The notes beneath the pieces were generated by a model. It searched no databases, had not been told where the DNA came from, and was given only the letters and a program-made list of their open reading frames with translations. DNA of 64,000 nucleotides. Source: Malikia sp. Lineage in GTDB: Bacteria; Pseudomonadota; Gammaproteobacteria; Burkholderiales; Burkholderiaceae_C. A program made the translations under genes and the position numbers. Positions within the stretch are counted from its first letter, which is position 1; every line of letters begins with the position of its first letter. The DNA is taken from positions 1-64,000 of the forward strand of contig NZ_JAQTZS010000009.1 of assembly GCF_028687635.1 (NCBI RefSeq), given 5' to 3'. This document shows, one piece after another, positions 47,986 to 60,126 of this stretch.

Positions 47986-49040
47986 CATAGAACGACGGGT
48001 TCGGGTTCCAGCCGGATGCCGAAGCGCTCGTAGACGCTGGTCTGGATCGCGCGCGCCAGCGTCATCACCTCGCCGCCAGTGCAGGGGTGCTCGGCGTCGC
48101 CCCGGTTCACCAGCACCAGCGCCTGCTTGTCGTAGACGCCGGCGTGGCCCACGGTCTTGCCCTTCCAGCCGCAGGCGTCGATCAGCCAGCCGGCCGCGAG
48201 CTTGACGCTGCCATCGGGCATCGGGTAATGCACCACCTTGGGCTCGCGCGCGATGATGTCGGCGCATTGCTCGGGCGTGACGCTGGGGTTCTTGAAGAAG
48301 CTGCCGGCGTTGCCGATCACGGCCGGGTCGGGCAGCTTGGCGCGCCGGACCGCGCAGACCATCTCGAAGATCTGCCGCGCGTTCGGATTGATCAGGCCGG
48401 TTTCCATCATCTTGCGCTCCAGATCGAGGTAGCCCAGCACCGGCTGCCAGGGTTTGGGCAGCCAGAAACGCACGCGCGTGATCAGCGCCCGGCCCTTGAG
48501 ACCGAAGCCGCGCCCGTCGGCGGCGCGCTCATGCTTGAAGACCGAGTCGCGGTAACCGAAGCCGCATTGGGCGGCATCCAGGCTGAAGGCCGCGCCGGTT
48601 TCGAGGTCGATCGCGTCGAGCGAGTCGAAGCGGTCCTGGCACTCGACGCCATAGGCGCCGATGTTCTGCACCGGCGAGGCGCCGACCGTGCCGGGGATCA
48701 GCGCCAGGTTCTCCAGCCCCGGCCAGCCTTGCTCGATGGTCCAGGCGACGAAGTCATGCCAGCGCTCGCCGGCGCCAGCCTCGACCAGCCAGCCCTGGTC
48801 GGTCTCGCGCAGCAGGCGCCGCCCCGAAATCTCGACCTTGAGCACCAACTTACGGACATCGCCGGTCAGCACGATGTTGCTGCCGCCGCCGAGCACGAAG
48901 CTGTCGTCGGCCGACCAGTCCGGATGCCGGATCAGCGCCTGCAGCTCGGCCTCCGAACCGATGCGGGCCAACCGCAACGCGCGCGCGGCGATGCCAAAAC
49001 TGTTGAAGGGCTGCAAGGCCAGGTTTTTCTCGACTAACAT
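47985..49040 (-). CDS. murB: UDP-N-acetylenolpyruvoylglucosamine reductase
   Basis: A 351-residue type I MurB. FAD segments FVLGGGSNIVLTGD and LALIPGTVGASPVQNIGAYG, the tyrosine loop FGYRDSVFKHE, catalytic NAGSFFKNPSV, and the C-terminal KGKTVGHAGVYDKQALVLVN. It makes UDP-MurNAc for peptidoglycan. Confidence 0.95.
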   Translation of the reverse strand: MLVEKNLALQPFNSFGIAARALRLARIGSEAELQALIRHPDWSADDSFVLGGGSNIVLTGDVRKLVLKVEISGRRLLRETDQGWLVEAGAGERWHDFVAWTIEQGWPGLENLALIPGTVGASPVQNIGAYGVECQDRFDSLDAIDLETGAAFSLDAAQCGFGYRDSVFKHERAADGRGFGLKGRALITRVRFWLPKPWQPVLGYLDLERKMMETGLINPNARQIFEMVCAVRRAKLPDPAVIGNAGSFFKNPSVTPEQCADIIAREPKVVHYPMPDGSVKLAAGWLIDACGWKGKTVGHAGVYDKQALVLVNRGDAEHPCTGGEVMTLARAIQTSVYERFGIRLEPEPVVL

Positions 49041-49104
49041 CCCGGGATTGTCTCATCCGGGCCGCATCCGGCAGCCCGGCACGCAACCCGATTAGGAATC
49101 CAGC

Positions 49105-49590
49105 ATGCCCTCTTTTGACACCGTCCTCGAACCCAACCTGGTCGAAGTGAAGAACGCCGTCGACCAGACCGCCAAGGAAATCGGCACCCGCTTCGACTTC
49201 AAGGGCAGCTCGGCCGCGGTCGAGCTCAAGGACAAGGAAATCACGCTGTTCGGCGACAGCGACTTCCAGATCCAGCAGGTCGACGACATCCTGCGCAACA
49301 AGCTGACCAAGCGTCAGGTCGACGTGCGCTTCCTCGACGCCGGCAAGGTCGAGAAGATCGGCGGCGACAAGGTCAAGCAGGTGCTGAAGGTGCGCAACGG
49401 CATCTCCAGCGAGGACGCCAAGAAGATCCAGCAGCTCATCAAGGGCAGCAAGCTGAAGGTGCAGGCCGCGATCCAGGAAGAAAAGGTGCGCGTGACCGGC
49501 GCCAAGCGCGACGACCTGCAGCAGGCGATGGCGCTGATCCGCAAGGACATCACCGATCTGCCGCTGTCGTTCGACAACTTCCGCGACTGA
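49105..49590 (+). CDS. yajQ: YajQ family cyclic-di-GMP-binding protein
   Basis: A 161-residue UPF0234 protein: [20 protein letters not shown] at the start, [26 protein letters not shown] and [18 protein letters not shown]. Homologues bind c-di-GMP or tRNA/nucleotides. Ends in a strong terminator. Confidence 0.94.
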   Translation: MPSFDTVLEPNLVEVKNAVDQTAKEIGTRFDFKGSSAAVELKDKEITLFGDSDFQIQQVDDILRNKLTKRQVDVRFLDAGKVEKIGGDKVKQVLKVRNGISSEDAKKIQQLIKGSKLKVQAAIQEEKVRVTGAKRDDLQQAMALIRKDITDLPLSFDNFRD

Positions 49591-49614
49591 TCCGCCCGCG
49601 CTCAACGCGACCAG

Positions 49615-49648
49615 CCGGCCCGGGGCATCCACCCCGCGCCGGTTTTTT
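49615..49648 (+). terminator. Rho-independent terminator of yajQ
   Basis: CCGGCCCGGGG...CCCCGCGCCGG with a small bulge, then six T. Confidence 0.8.
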
Positions 49649-49681
49649 CATTTCTCGGTCTGCCGCATCTTGACCAGCTCT

Positions 49682-49697
49682 ATACCATATAGGGTAT
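49682..49697. promoter_or_regulatory. ATACC-N6-GGTAT inverted repeat upstream of the TsdA-like gene
   Basis: ATACC (49682-49686) and GGTAT (49693-49697) lie about 50 bases before the ATG. CsoR/CstR-type repressors bind ATACC...GGTAT repeats; a second site occurs at 61732-61758 in front of a DUF2892 gene. Confidence 0.4.
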
Positions 49698-49747
49698 TAT
49701 TGATAGTCATTAAGTTAAGCATCATCAATTTACACCGGAGGATGAAG

Positions 49748-50773
49748 ATGATCCCGATACCCGCCGCACTGACCCTGCTTGGCCTCGCGCTCGCAGCGCC
49801 CGCCTGGGCACAGCAGGCCGCCCCGACGCCCGCCCCCGCTTCCGGCGATATCCCCACCCCCTTCGTGATCAAGCCTGCCGAGGCCTATGACGTCAGCAAG
49901 CTGCCCGACGACCATTACGGCCGCATGGTGCGCTACGGCAAGGAACTGAGCGAGCGCACCTTCGCGCACATCGGTCCCGAGGTCAAGAACCCGAGGATGC
50001 GCTTCGCGGGCAACAACCTGGCGTGCACCTCCTGCCACCAGAACGGCGCGGCCAAGCCCCATGCGATGCCCTGGGTCGGCGTCCATGCCGCCTTTCCGCA
50101 ATACCGCGCGCGCGAGGACGAACTCAGCACCGTGGCCGAGCGCGTCAACGGCTGCATGGAGCGCAGCATGGCCGGCAAGCCGCTGCCGCTCGACAGCCGC
50201 GAGATGAAGGCCTTCGAGACCTATATCCACTTCCTCTCGAAGGATGTGCCGACCGGAGCGACCGTGGTTGGCCAGGGCTTGCCCAAGGTCAAGATGCCGA
50301 ACCGCCGCGCCGACACCGTCGCCGGCGCCAAGCTCTATGTCGAGAAATGCGCCGCCTGTCACGGGGAGAATGGCGCCGGCGTGCGCGCCGGCGCGCCGGG
50401 CAGCGCGACCGGCTACACCTTCCCGCCGCTGTGGGGCAAGGACTCGTTCAACAATGGCGCTGGCATGAACCGGCTGGTGTTCGCGACCACCTTCGTCTAC
50501 ACCAACATGCCACTGGGCTCGCAGCATGGCCAGCCGCAACTCAGCCTCGACGAGGCCTACGACATCGCAGGATACATGCTGAGCCAGCCGCGCGGCACCA
50601 AGGCCAATCTCGAACGCGACTTCCCGGCGCGCTGGAACAAGCCGGTCGATGCGGCGTTCCCGCCCTATGTCGACGGCGCGCCGGCCGACCAGCACAAGCT
50701 TGGCCCCTTCCCGCCGCTGGCCGAGAACATGGTCAAGCTCAAGGACAAGCTGCTGAAGGAATCGGGCCGCTGA
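49748..50773 (+). CDS. Diheme cytochrome c, thiosulfate dehydrogenase TsdA-like
   Basis: A 341-residue periplasmic protein with signal peptide (LTLLGLALAAPAWAQQ). Two CxxCH sites: LACTSCHQNGAA and CAACHGENGAG. Between them ERVNGCMERSMAGKPLPL has the Cys that ligates heme 1 in TsdA, and the segment FPPLWGKDSFNNGAGMNRLV and SQPRGTKANLERDFP are TsdA-like. TsdA couples thiosulfate to tetrathionate. The GGAGG lies directly before the first ATG (49742), so the second ATG, 49748, is the likelier start. Confidence 0.87.
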   Translation: MIPIPAALTLLGLALAAPAWAQQAAPTPAPASGDIPTPFVIKPAEAYDVSKLPDDHYGRMVRYGKELSERTFAHIGPEVKNPRMRFAGNNLACTSCHQNGAAKPHAMPWVGVHAAFPQYRAREDELSTVAERVNGCMERSMAGKPLPLDSREMKAFETYIHFLSKDVPTGATVVGQGLPKVKMPNRRADTVAGAKLYVEKCAACHGENGAGVRAGAPGSATGYTFPPLWGKDSFNNGAGMNRLVFATTFVYTNMPLGSQHGQPQLSLDEAYDIAGYMLSQPRGTKANLERDFPARWNKPVDAAFPPYVDGAPADQHKLGPFPPLAENMVKLKDKLLKESGR

Positions 50774-50825
50774 AAGGACTGCGGGCTGCGTGAGCAGCCC
50801 GAATGAGATGACGAGCTGCGGGCGC

Positions 50826-51134
50826 TCAGGCGCCCAGCGGCGCGCGGTCGATCAGCGACAGGCTGTCGTTGACGTCGAACAGCTTGGCGTTGACCCGCGC
50901 AACGCCGAAGGACTTGAGCCGCGCGCTGTGCATGGCCAGGTAGGCCTCGGCGCTGGGTCGGTCGCTGAACAGGTAGGCGCCACCCGCCTCGCCGGCGGCG
51001 GCGTTTTCGGTCCAGATCTTCCAGAGCAGGCCGGGCTCCTGCGCGATCGACTGCGCCAGGCCAGCCATGGCCTCGCTCATCTCGGCGCCCCAGGGGCCTT
51101 GGTAGGGGAAGTCGACTTGCAACAGAACGGCCAT
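50826..51134 (-). CDS. YdhR-family mono-oxygenase-like protein
   Basis: A 102-residue dimeric alpha/beta-barrel protein: MAVLLQVDFPYQGPWGAEMS, GLLWKIWTENAAAGEAGGAY, FSDRPSAEAYLAMHSARLK. E. coli YdhR has this fold and no assigned role. 28 bases from the CcoG gene stop. Confidence 0.85.
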   Translation of the reverse strand: MAVLLQVDFPYQGPWGAEMSEAMAGLAQSIAQEPGLLWKIWTENAAAGEAGGAYLFSDRPSAEAYLAMHSARLKSFGVARVNAKLFDVNDSLSLIDRAPLGA

Positions 51135-51162
51135 GGTGAACTTTCGTGGTGGATGAACGGAA

Positions 51163-52587
51163 TCAGCGCGGCACCAGGAAGACGGACTCCTCCTGGATCG
51201 CGATGCCCGAGTCGTTGAGCGATCGGATCTTGAACTGGATCTTGTGCGAGCCGCCGGGCGACGATCCGGGCGGAACCTGCACGCGCAGCGCCAGCGAGTG
51301 GACCTCGGTCGGCTGCACGACCATGGTGCGCTCGGACGCGATCATGATGCCGGGCAGGCCCTCGACCGAGACCTCGAGCTGCTGCACGACCTCGGTCGCG
51401 TTCATGGCCTGCAGGCGGAACACGTTCTCGATCCGACCCTGCTCGACCATGCGCGCGATCGCGCCACGGTCACGCATCACGTCGACCTTGAGCGGCGTGC
51501 GCAGGTACAGGCTGACGGCCACCGCGACGCAGATCGCCAGCAGAACGCCGGTGTAGATCAGCACGCGCGGACGCATGGCGCGCTGAACCATCTGCTGGTT
51601 GGACCATTGGTTGGCCATGCCGTTCTCGGTCGCGAACCTGATCAGGCCACGCGGGTAGTTCATCTTGTCCATCACATCGTCGCAGGCGTCCACGCAGGCA
51701 CCACAACCGATGCACTCGTACTGCAGGCCCTTGCGGATGTCGATGCCGGTCGGGCAGACCTGGACGCAAAGCGTGCAGTCGATGCAGGAGCCCAGGCCCA
51801 GCGCCTTGGGGTCGGCCGATTTCCTGCGCGCGCCGCGCGGCTCGCCGCGCGCTTCGTCGTAGGTCACGATCATCGTGTCGCGGTCGAACATCGCGCTCTG
51901 GAAGCGGGCGTAGGGGCACATGTACTTGCAGACCTGCTCGCGCATCCAGCCGGCGTTGCCGTAGGTGGCGAAGCCGTAGAACAGCACCCAGAAGGTCTCC
52001 CAGGGACCCAGGCCCAGCGTCGCGAACTCGGCGACCAGCACCTTGATCGGCGTGAAGTAGCCGACGAAGGTCACGCCGGTCCACAACGCGAACAGGATCC
52101 AGGCCAGATGCTTGAGCGCCTTGCGGCCGAACTTGTTGCCCGACATGGCGCCGTCATCCAGCCGCATGCGCGCGCTGCGGTCGCCCTCGATCTTCTTCTC
52201 GATCCACATGAAGATCTCGGTGTAGACCGTCTGCGGGCAGGCAAAGCCGCACCAGAGACGTCCGGCCACCGCGGTGAAGAGGAACAGGGCGAGCGCCGCG
52301 ATCACCAGCAGCCCGGTCAGGTAGATGAAGTCCTGCGGATACAGCACCAGGCCGAACAGGTAGAAGCGGCGCGCCTCGAGGTCGAACAGCACGGCCTGGC
52401 GGTTGTTCCAGACCAGCCAGGGCAGGCCATAGAAGACGATCTGCGTGATCCAGACCAAGGCCCAGCGCCAGGTATTGAACAAGCCCTTGACCGAGCGCGC
52501 GTAGATCTTTGCGCTCGACTCATAGAGCGATATTTCGACCTCTTTCGGTGCCTCGGCGGCACGCGGTTTATCGGGATTCGTCGTCAT
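51163..52587 (-). CDS. ccoG: Cytochrome c oxidase accessory protein CcoG
   Basis: A 474-residue inner-membrane iron-sulfur protein. Several transmembrane helices (about 41-60, 78-98 and more), then cytoplasmic ferredoxin clusters SCIDCTLCVQVCPTGIDIRK and CIGCGACVDACDDVMDK, a last helix VLIYTGVLLAICVAVAVSLY and a periplasmic FixG-like domain. It helps load copper into cbb3 oxidase. The ccoNOPQ genes are not in this window. Confidence 0.93.
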   Translation of the reverse strand: MTTNPDKPRAAEAPKEVEISLYESSAKIYARSVKGLFNTWRWALVWITQIVFYGLPWLVWNNRQAVLFDLEARRFYLFGLVLYPQDFIYLTGLLVIAALALFLFTAVAGRLWCGFACPQTVYTEIFMWIEKKIEGDRSARMRLDDGAMSGNKFGRKALKHLAWILFALWTGVTFVGYFTPIKVLVAEFATLGLGPWETFWVLFYGFATYGNAGWMREQVCKYMCPYARFQSAMFDRDTMIVTYDEARGEPRGARRKSADPKALGLGSCIDCTLCVQVCPTGIDIRKGLQYECIGCGACVDACDDVMDKMNYPRGLIRFATENGMANQWSNQQMVQRAMRPRVLIYTGVLLAICVAVAVSLYLRTPLKVDVMRDRGAIARMVEQGRIENVFRLQAMNATEVVQQLEVSVEGLPGIMIASERTMVVQPTEVHSLALRVQVPPGSSPGGSHKIQFKIRSLNDSGIAIQEESVFLVPR

Positions 52588-55183
<2,596 letters not shown>

Positions 55184-55216
55184 CTCGGGCCGGGTCACCC
55201 CGCGCAACCCTGATGA

Positions 55217-55242
55217 AAGCGATCTTCGGATCGCTTTTTTTT
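55217..55242 (+). terminator. Rho-independent terminator of katG
   Basis: AAGCGATC-TTCG-GATCGCTT with a stable UUCG-type loop followed by eight T. Confidence 0.92.
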
Positions 55243-55249
55243 AACTCAT

Positions 55250-55272
55250 TAAATACGAATGATTCTTGTTTA
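55250..55272 (+). promoter_or_regulatory. Fur-box-like operator before the siderophore receptor gene
   Basis: TAAATACGAATGATTCTTGTT contains the core GAATGATTC (55257-55265), an exact inverted repeat around a central G, typical of Fur boxes. It lies about 60 bases before the receptor ATG. A TATATGAT -10-like sequence follows. Confidence 0.65.
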
Positions 55273-55328
55273 ATATATGATTCACGGCACAGCCAACCAG
55301 CCCCTCTGTCCCACCCTTACCGCTGACC

Positions 55329-57587
55329 ATGAACCGCATCGCCAACCCGCCCGAGCAGGCCACTGCTCACCTGGCATCCAACACCCCGACCCTGCTGCCG
55401 CTGGGCGTCCTGCTGCTGGCTGGCTCGTTCGCCGCCAGCGCCCAGACCGCGCCGACCAGCGCCAGCCAGACGCTGTCGACCGTGACCGTCAGTGACTCGG
55501 CCGAACCGGTCGAGCTCAAGAGCAAGAACAGCCTGCGCGCCAGCTCGACCCAGGCGGCCAAGGGCCGGCAGGAACTGCGCGACATCCCGCAGACCGTCAC
55601 GGTGATGACCGAGCTGCTGATCGACGACCGCAACCTCGACGACTTGCGCGAGGTACTCAAGACCACCGCCGGCGTGACCTTCATGGCCGGCGAGACCGGC
55701 GAGGAAGACGTGCGCCTGCGCGGCTTCTCGCTCGGCCAGGCGGGCGACATCTACGTCGATGGCCTGCGCGACGCGCCGCTGATCGAGCGCGACACCTTCA
55801 ACCATGACAGGGTCGAGGTGCTGAAGGGCTCGGCCTCGATGCTGTTCGGCAAGGGCTCGACCGGCGGCGTGGTGAACCAGGTCAGCAAGGCACCGTTCCT
55901 GATGGACCAGCACGAGGTCGATGTCACCATCGGCAGCGGCCAGGAGCTGCGCGTGACCGGAGACTTCAACCTCAAGACCGGCGAGGATTCGGCGCTGCGC
56001 ATCAACGCGATGACGCATGACGCCGACAACCACGGCGCCAGCGTGAACAAGAAGGGCATCGCGCCGAGCTACCGCTGGGGCATCGGCACGCGCGACGAGT
56101 TCTCGGTCGGCCTCTATCACCTGGAAACCGACGGCCAACCGCTCTACAACCATCCCTGGTTCGTCGGCGCTGACGGCAAGATCGAGCCCAGCCTGCCGGC
56201 CAGGAACTACTACGGCCTGGCCAGCGACTACCTGAAGACCGAGAGCACTTACGGCACCTTCAGCCATACGCACCGCTTCGACCACGACACCGAGCTCAAG
56301 ACCCAGGTGCGGCATGGCCGCTACGAGCGTGAGCTGCTGGCGAGCGCGATCCGCTTTGCCCCGGCCGCACAGCAACCGGGCGGACTGGCCATGACGGCCG
56401 ACAACCTCAGCAGCAACAGCGTGCTGCTGCGCAACCCCAAGGCCCGCGTCGGCTACAGCGACCTGACCCAGATCCAGAGCGACTACAGCGGCAAGTTCCA
56501 GGCCTTTGGCCAGCAGCACAGCCTGCTCGCCGGCGTCGACCTGTCGCACGAGGATGCCGAGCGCAACAACAGCTACACCAGCGGACTGAACGCCGCGCCG
56601 ACCACCCGGGTCGGCACGCCCAACGATGGCGCCTCGGTTATCGACACCCGACTGCCGCCGGTGCTCAATACGTTCCGGGCCAGCAATGTCGGCCTCTATG
56701 CACAGGACACCGTCAGCATCACCGATACCATCAAGCTGATCGCGGGTCTGCGTCTGGACCATTTCGATGCGTCCTACCACGCACCGGCCAACGGCGGCAC
56801 GCCGACGGCCAGCTTCCAGGTCAGCGACGACCTGATCAGCCCGCGCCTGGGCGCGCTCTACCAGCCCAGCGCGACCGAGTCCTGGTACGCCTCCTTCGGC
56901 ACCTCGTACAACACCTCGGGCGACAGCTACCAGTTCGCGCTCGGCGCCATGACGCCTGGCAGCAACAACGCCAGGATCGCCAACACCCCGCCCGAGAAGA
57001 GCCGCAACTTCGAGTTCGGCGGCAAGTTCGAGCTGTTCGACAACAAGGCCTCGCTGGGCGTGGCGCTGTTCCACTCCGAGAAGTACAACGAGCGCAACAC
57101 CGACGAGCCGACCGCGGACTCCTTCCTGCTGTCGGGCAAGCGCCACGCCACCGGCATGGAGTTCAACCTGGCTGGCCGCATCACGCCGAAATGGGAGCTG
57201 TTCTACAACCACAGCTGGATTCCGGAAGCCAAGATCGACGAGGGTGTGACTTCGGGTGGCAATGCGCAACAACAAGGCGACCGCCCGGCCCTGACACCCA
57301 AGCACAGCGCCAGCCTGTGGACGACCTACCGCATTGCACCGCAATGGCGCCTGGGCGCTGGCCTGAACTACCGTGGCGAGCAGAACCCCGAGGGCGCGCG
57401 CCATGTCATGGCCAAGGCCTTCACCACGGTCGACGCGATGGCCGAGTACCAGATCGATGCCAACCAGTCGCTCAAGCTCAACCTGACCAACCTGACCGAC
57501 GAGCTCTATGCCGACTCGCTGTATCGCGGCTTCTACGCCCCGGGCGCCGCGCGCCAGGTCCAGCTGAGCTACAAGGTCCTGTTCTGA
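55329..57587 (+). CDS. TonB-dependent siderophore receptor (Fiu-like)
   Basis: A 752-residue outer-membrane receptor. The signal region ends near ASAQTA; QTLSTVTVSDSAEP resembles a TonB box. Plug domain: RDIPQTVTVMTELLIDDRNL, RLRGFSLGQAGDIYVDGLRD, RVEVLKGSASMLFGKGSTGG. The beta barrel ends in RQVQLSYKVLF with a terminal Phe. Similar to catecholate siderophore receptors such as Fiu/PiuA, consistent with the following piuC gene. Fur-box upstream. Confidence 0.92.
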   Translation: MNRIANPPEQATAHLASNTPTLLPLGVLLLAGSFAASAQTAPTSASQTLSTVTVSDSAEPVELKSKNSLRASSTQAAKGRQELRDIPQTVTVMTELLIDDRNLDDLREVLKTTAGVTFMAGETGEEDVRLRGFSLGQAGDIYVDGLRDAPLIERDTFNHDRVEVLKGSASMLFGKGSTGGVVNQVSKAPFLMDQHEVDVTIGSGQELRVTGDFNLKTGEDSALRINAMTHDADNHGASVNKKGIAPSYRWGIGTRDEFSVGLYHLETDGQPLYNHPWFVGADGKIEPSLPARNYYGLASDYLKTESTYGTFSHTHRFDHDTELKTQVRHGRYERELLASAIRFAPAAQQPGGLAMTADNLSSNSVLLRNPKARVGYSDLTQIQSDYSGKFQAFGQQHSLLAGVDLSHEDAERNNSYTSGLNAAPTTRVGTPNDGASVIDTRLPPVLNTFRASNVGLYAQDTVSITDTIKLIAGLRLDHFDASYHAPANGGTPTASFQVSDDLISPRLGALYQPSATESWYASFGTSYNTSGDSYQFALGAMTPGSNNARIANTPPEKSRNFEFGGKFELFDNKASLGVALFHSEKYNERNTDEPTADSFLLSGKRHATGMEFNLAGRITPKWELFYNHSWIPEAKIDEGVTSGGNAQQQGDRPALTPKHSASLWTTYRIAPQWRLGAGLNYRGEQNPEGARHVMAKAFTTVDAMAEYQIDANQSLKLNLTNLTDELYADSLYRGFYAPGAARQVQLSYKVLF

Positions 57588-57608
57588 TCCCCTGCTGAAC
57601 TGCCCACC

Positions 57609-58295
57609 ATGCTGCTGCACCTGAAAAACCTCCTGAACCCGCAAGAACTGGCCCGTGCCCGCTTGCTGCTGGGCGACGACGCCCCCTGGACCGACGGCCG
57701 CAGCACGGCCGGCGGCCAGGCGGTCGCGCACAAGCGCAACGAGCAACTGGCGCAGGACAGCGCGCAGGCGACCGAACTGCAGCAGCTGGTGCTGGGCGCG
57801 CTGCGGCGCGATCCGCTGTTCTTCTCGGCCGCGCTGCCGCGCCGGATCTTCAACCCGCTGTTCAACCGCTACCGGGTCGGTGCCGACCGCTACGGCGCGC
57901 ATGTGGACGGCGCGGTGCTGCATTCGAAGGCGACCCAGGAATGGGTGAGGACCGATGTCTCCTGCACCCTGTTCCTGGCCGACCCCGACGAGTACGACGG
58001 CGGCGAACTGCTGGTGCATGACAGCTACGGCAATCGCGGCGTCAAGCTGGCCGCCGGCGATGCGGTGCTCTACCCGGGCACCAGCGTGCACGAGGTCACG
58101 CCGGTCACGCGCGGTGCCCGCATCGCGAGTTTCTTCTGGATCGAGAGCATGGTGCGCGGCGACGAGCAGCGCCGTACCCTGTTCGAGCTCGACCTGAACC
58201 TGCTGCGCCTGCGCGAGCGCCACGGCGAGAGCGCCGAGACCCTCGCCTTGAGCGGCGTCTATCACAACCTGCTGCGGCAATGGGCCAGCACCTGA
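57609..58295 (+). CDS. piuC: Fe(II)/2-oxoglutarate dioxygenase PiuC (PKHD-type, YbiX)
   Basis: A 228-residue PKHD-type hydroxylase: [12 protein letters not shown] (HxD), [20 protein letters not shown], and the distal His-Arg in [21 protein letters not shown]. coli ybiX lies next to fiu in the same way. Substrate unknown; suspected to process siderophore-type compounds. Confidence 0.92.
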   Translation: MLLHLKNLLNPQELARARLLLGDDAPWTDGRSTAGGQAVAHKRNEQLAQDSAQATELQQLVLGALRRDPLFFSAALPRRIFNPLFNRYRVGADRYGAHVDGAVLHSKATQEWVRTDVSCTLFLADPDEYDGGELLVHDSYGNRGVKLAAGDAVLYPGTSVHEVTPVTRGARIASFFWIESMVRGDEQRRTLFELDLNLLRLRERHGESAETLALSGVYHNLLRQWAST

Positions 58296-58300
58296 AACCG

Positions 58301-59410
58301 ATGTCAACGACCACTCACCACGACCAGCCGGCCAGCCTGCCGACCAGGCTGTTCAATCTGGCCGATCACGAGGCACGGGCGCGCGACCGGCTCGATGCCT
58401 CGGCCTGGGCCTATTACAGCGGCGGCGCCGCCGACGAGATCACGCTGCGCGCCAACCGGGCGGCCTGGGATGCGCTGGCGCTGCGCCCGCGCGTGCTGCG
58501 TCCGCTCGCCGGCCTGTCGCTGGCCAGCCAGCTGCTGGGACAGGCCCTGCCCTGCCCCCTGCTGGTCGCGCCAATGGCGCACCAGCGCCTGGCGCATCCG
58601 GACGGCGAACTGGCGACGGCCGTCGCGGCCGCCGCCGTCGGCGCCGGCCTGGTGCTGAGCCAGCAGAGCAGCCATCCGCTCGAAGCCGTCGCGGCGCATT
58701 GCCTGGCCGACCCGGAGCGGGGCCCGTTCTGGTTCCAGCTCCACGCGCTGGGCGAGCGCGGCTGGCTGCGCGAGCTGATCGCGCGCGCCGAGGCCGCTGG
58801 CGTCGAGGCGCTGGTGCTGACGGTGGACGCACCGCTCAACGGCGTGCGCGACCGCGAGCGCCGCGCCGGCTTCGCCCTGCCGGCCGGACTGGCCACGCCC
58901 CACCTGCCGCCCGCCAGCGCCAGCAGCCTGGACGGGTTGCTGGCGCAAGCCCCCAGCTGGGATGACGTCGCCTGGCTGCAGGCCAACAGCCGGCTGCCGC
59001 TGCTGCTCAAGGGCGTGACGCATCCGCTGGATGCGGCGCAGGCCTGTGCGCTGGGCGTCGCGGGGCTGATCGTCTCCAATCACGGCGGACGCGTGCTCGA
59101 CACCATGCCAGCCAGCGCCACCCTGCTGCCCGAGGTCGCGGCGGTGGTGGCGGGCCGCTGCGCGCTGCTGGTCGATGGCGGCATCCGGCGCGGCACCGAT
59201 GTGCTGAAGGCACTCGCGCTCGGTGCCGACGCGGTGCTGATCGGGCGGCCGGTGCTGCACGGCCTGGCCAGCGCGGGGGCCGCCGGTGTGGCACATGTGC
59301 TGCGCCTGCTGCAGGACGAACTGGCCGCCGCGATGGCGCTGTGCGGGCTGCGCAACTTGAGTGAAATAGATCCGTCCTGCCTGCAATCGCCACGGGACAT
59401 CCGGACATGA
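58301..59410 (+). CDS. FMN-dependent alpha-hydroxy-acid dehydrogenase/oxidase
   Basis: A 369-residue TIM-barrel flavoprotein (LldD/glycolate oxidase family): AWAYYSGGAADEITLRANR at the start, LTVDAPLNGVRDRERRAGF, VSNHGGRVLDTMPA with the catalytic His, and LLVDGGIRRGTDVLKALALG for FMN. Substrate is likely a small 2-hydroxy acid. It lies between piuC and tonB, with ATGA overlap to tonB; such placement in iron clusters suggests a role in reduction or a 2-hydroxy-acid siderophore, but this is inference. Confidence 0.88.
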   Translation: MSTTTHHDQPASLPTRLFNLADHEARARDRLDASAWAYYSGGAADEITLRANRAAWDALALRPRVLRPLAGLSLASQLLGQALPCPLLVAPMAHQRLAHPDGELATAVAAAAVGAGLVLSQQSSHPLEAVAAHCLADPERGPFWFQLHALGERGWLRELIARAEAAGVEALVLTVDAPLNGVRDRERRAGFALPAGLATPHLPPASASSLDGLLAQAPSWDDVAWLQANSRLPLLLKGVTHPLDAAQACALGVAGLIVSNHGGRVLDTMPASATLLPEVAAVVAGRCALLVDGGIRRGTDVLKALALGADAVLIGRPVLHGLASAGAAGVAHVLRLLQDELAAAMALCGLRNLSEIDPSCLQSPRDIRT

Positions 59411-60120
59411 AACGGCTGGCATCGAACGCCGGCGTGCCGCTGGCCGTGCTGCTGGCGCATGCCGGTCTGCTGGCCTGGCTGCAGGCCAGCCCCGCTCCGG
59501 TGCGGCCACCGCAACTGGCGGTCGTGACGATGGAGCTGTTGGCCAGCAACCCGGCTCCGGTCCAGACCAGCCGGCCGGCAGCGCAGCCCGAGCCCCGTCC
59601 ACGGCCCAGGCCGGCGCAAAAACAGACTCAAAAACCGGCAGCCAAGCCGGCACCGCGCCAGGCGCAGCCGGCCGTGACGCCGCCTGTAACGCAACCCGTG
59701 ACGCAGGCCGATCCCAGTCCGCTGCCGGCCACGGCACCCAGCATGTCACCCGCCTCCACAAGCAACGCGGCCAGCAGCACAGCATCTGCAACGCCTGTAG
59801 CCACTGGCCCGGCCAGCGCCGCACCGGCGCCGGCCAAGGTCGAGCTGCCGAGCGCGAGCGCCGACTACCTCAACAACCCGAAGCCAGCCTACCCCCCCTT
59901 GAGCCGGCGCCTGCGCGAGGAAGGCAAGGTCGTGCTGCGCGTGCTGATCGAGACCGACGGCACGGCAACGAAAGCCGAAGTCCGCCACTCGAGCGGCTAC
60001 GAACGCCTCGACCAGGCCGCGCTGCAGACCGTGCTCAAGTGGCGCTACCTGCCGGCCAGGCGCAACGGCACGCCCGAAGCCATGTGGTTCAACATCCCCA
60101 TCAATTTCGTACTGGAGTAA
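59407..60120 (+). CDS. tonB: TonB energy-transducing protein
   Basis: A 237-residue protein: N-terminal transmembrane helix (VPLAVLLAHAGLLAWLQA), a Pro-rich linker of about 110 residues, then the C-terminal TonB domain NPKPAYPPLSRRLREEGKVV, LRVLIETDGTATKAEVRHSS. It transmits proton-motive force to the receptor encoded upstream. Confidence 0.92.
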   Translation: MKRLASNAGVPLAVLLAHAGLLAWLQASPAPVRPPQLAVVTMELLASNPAPVQTSRPAAQPEPRPRPRPAQKQTQKPAAKPAPRQAQPAVTPPVTQPVTQADPSPLPATAPSMSPASTSNAASSTASATPVATGPASAAPAPAKVELPSASADYLNNPKPAYPPLSRRLREEGKVVLRVLIETDGTATKAEVRHSSGYERLDQAALQTVLKWRYLPARRNGTPEAMWFNIPINFVLE

Positions 60121-60126
60121 GCAAAA

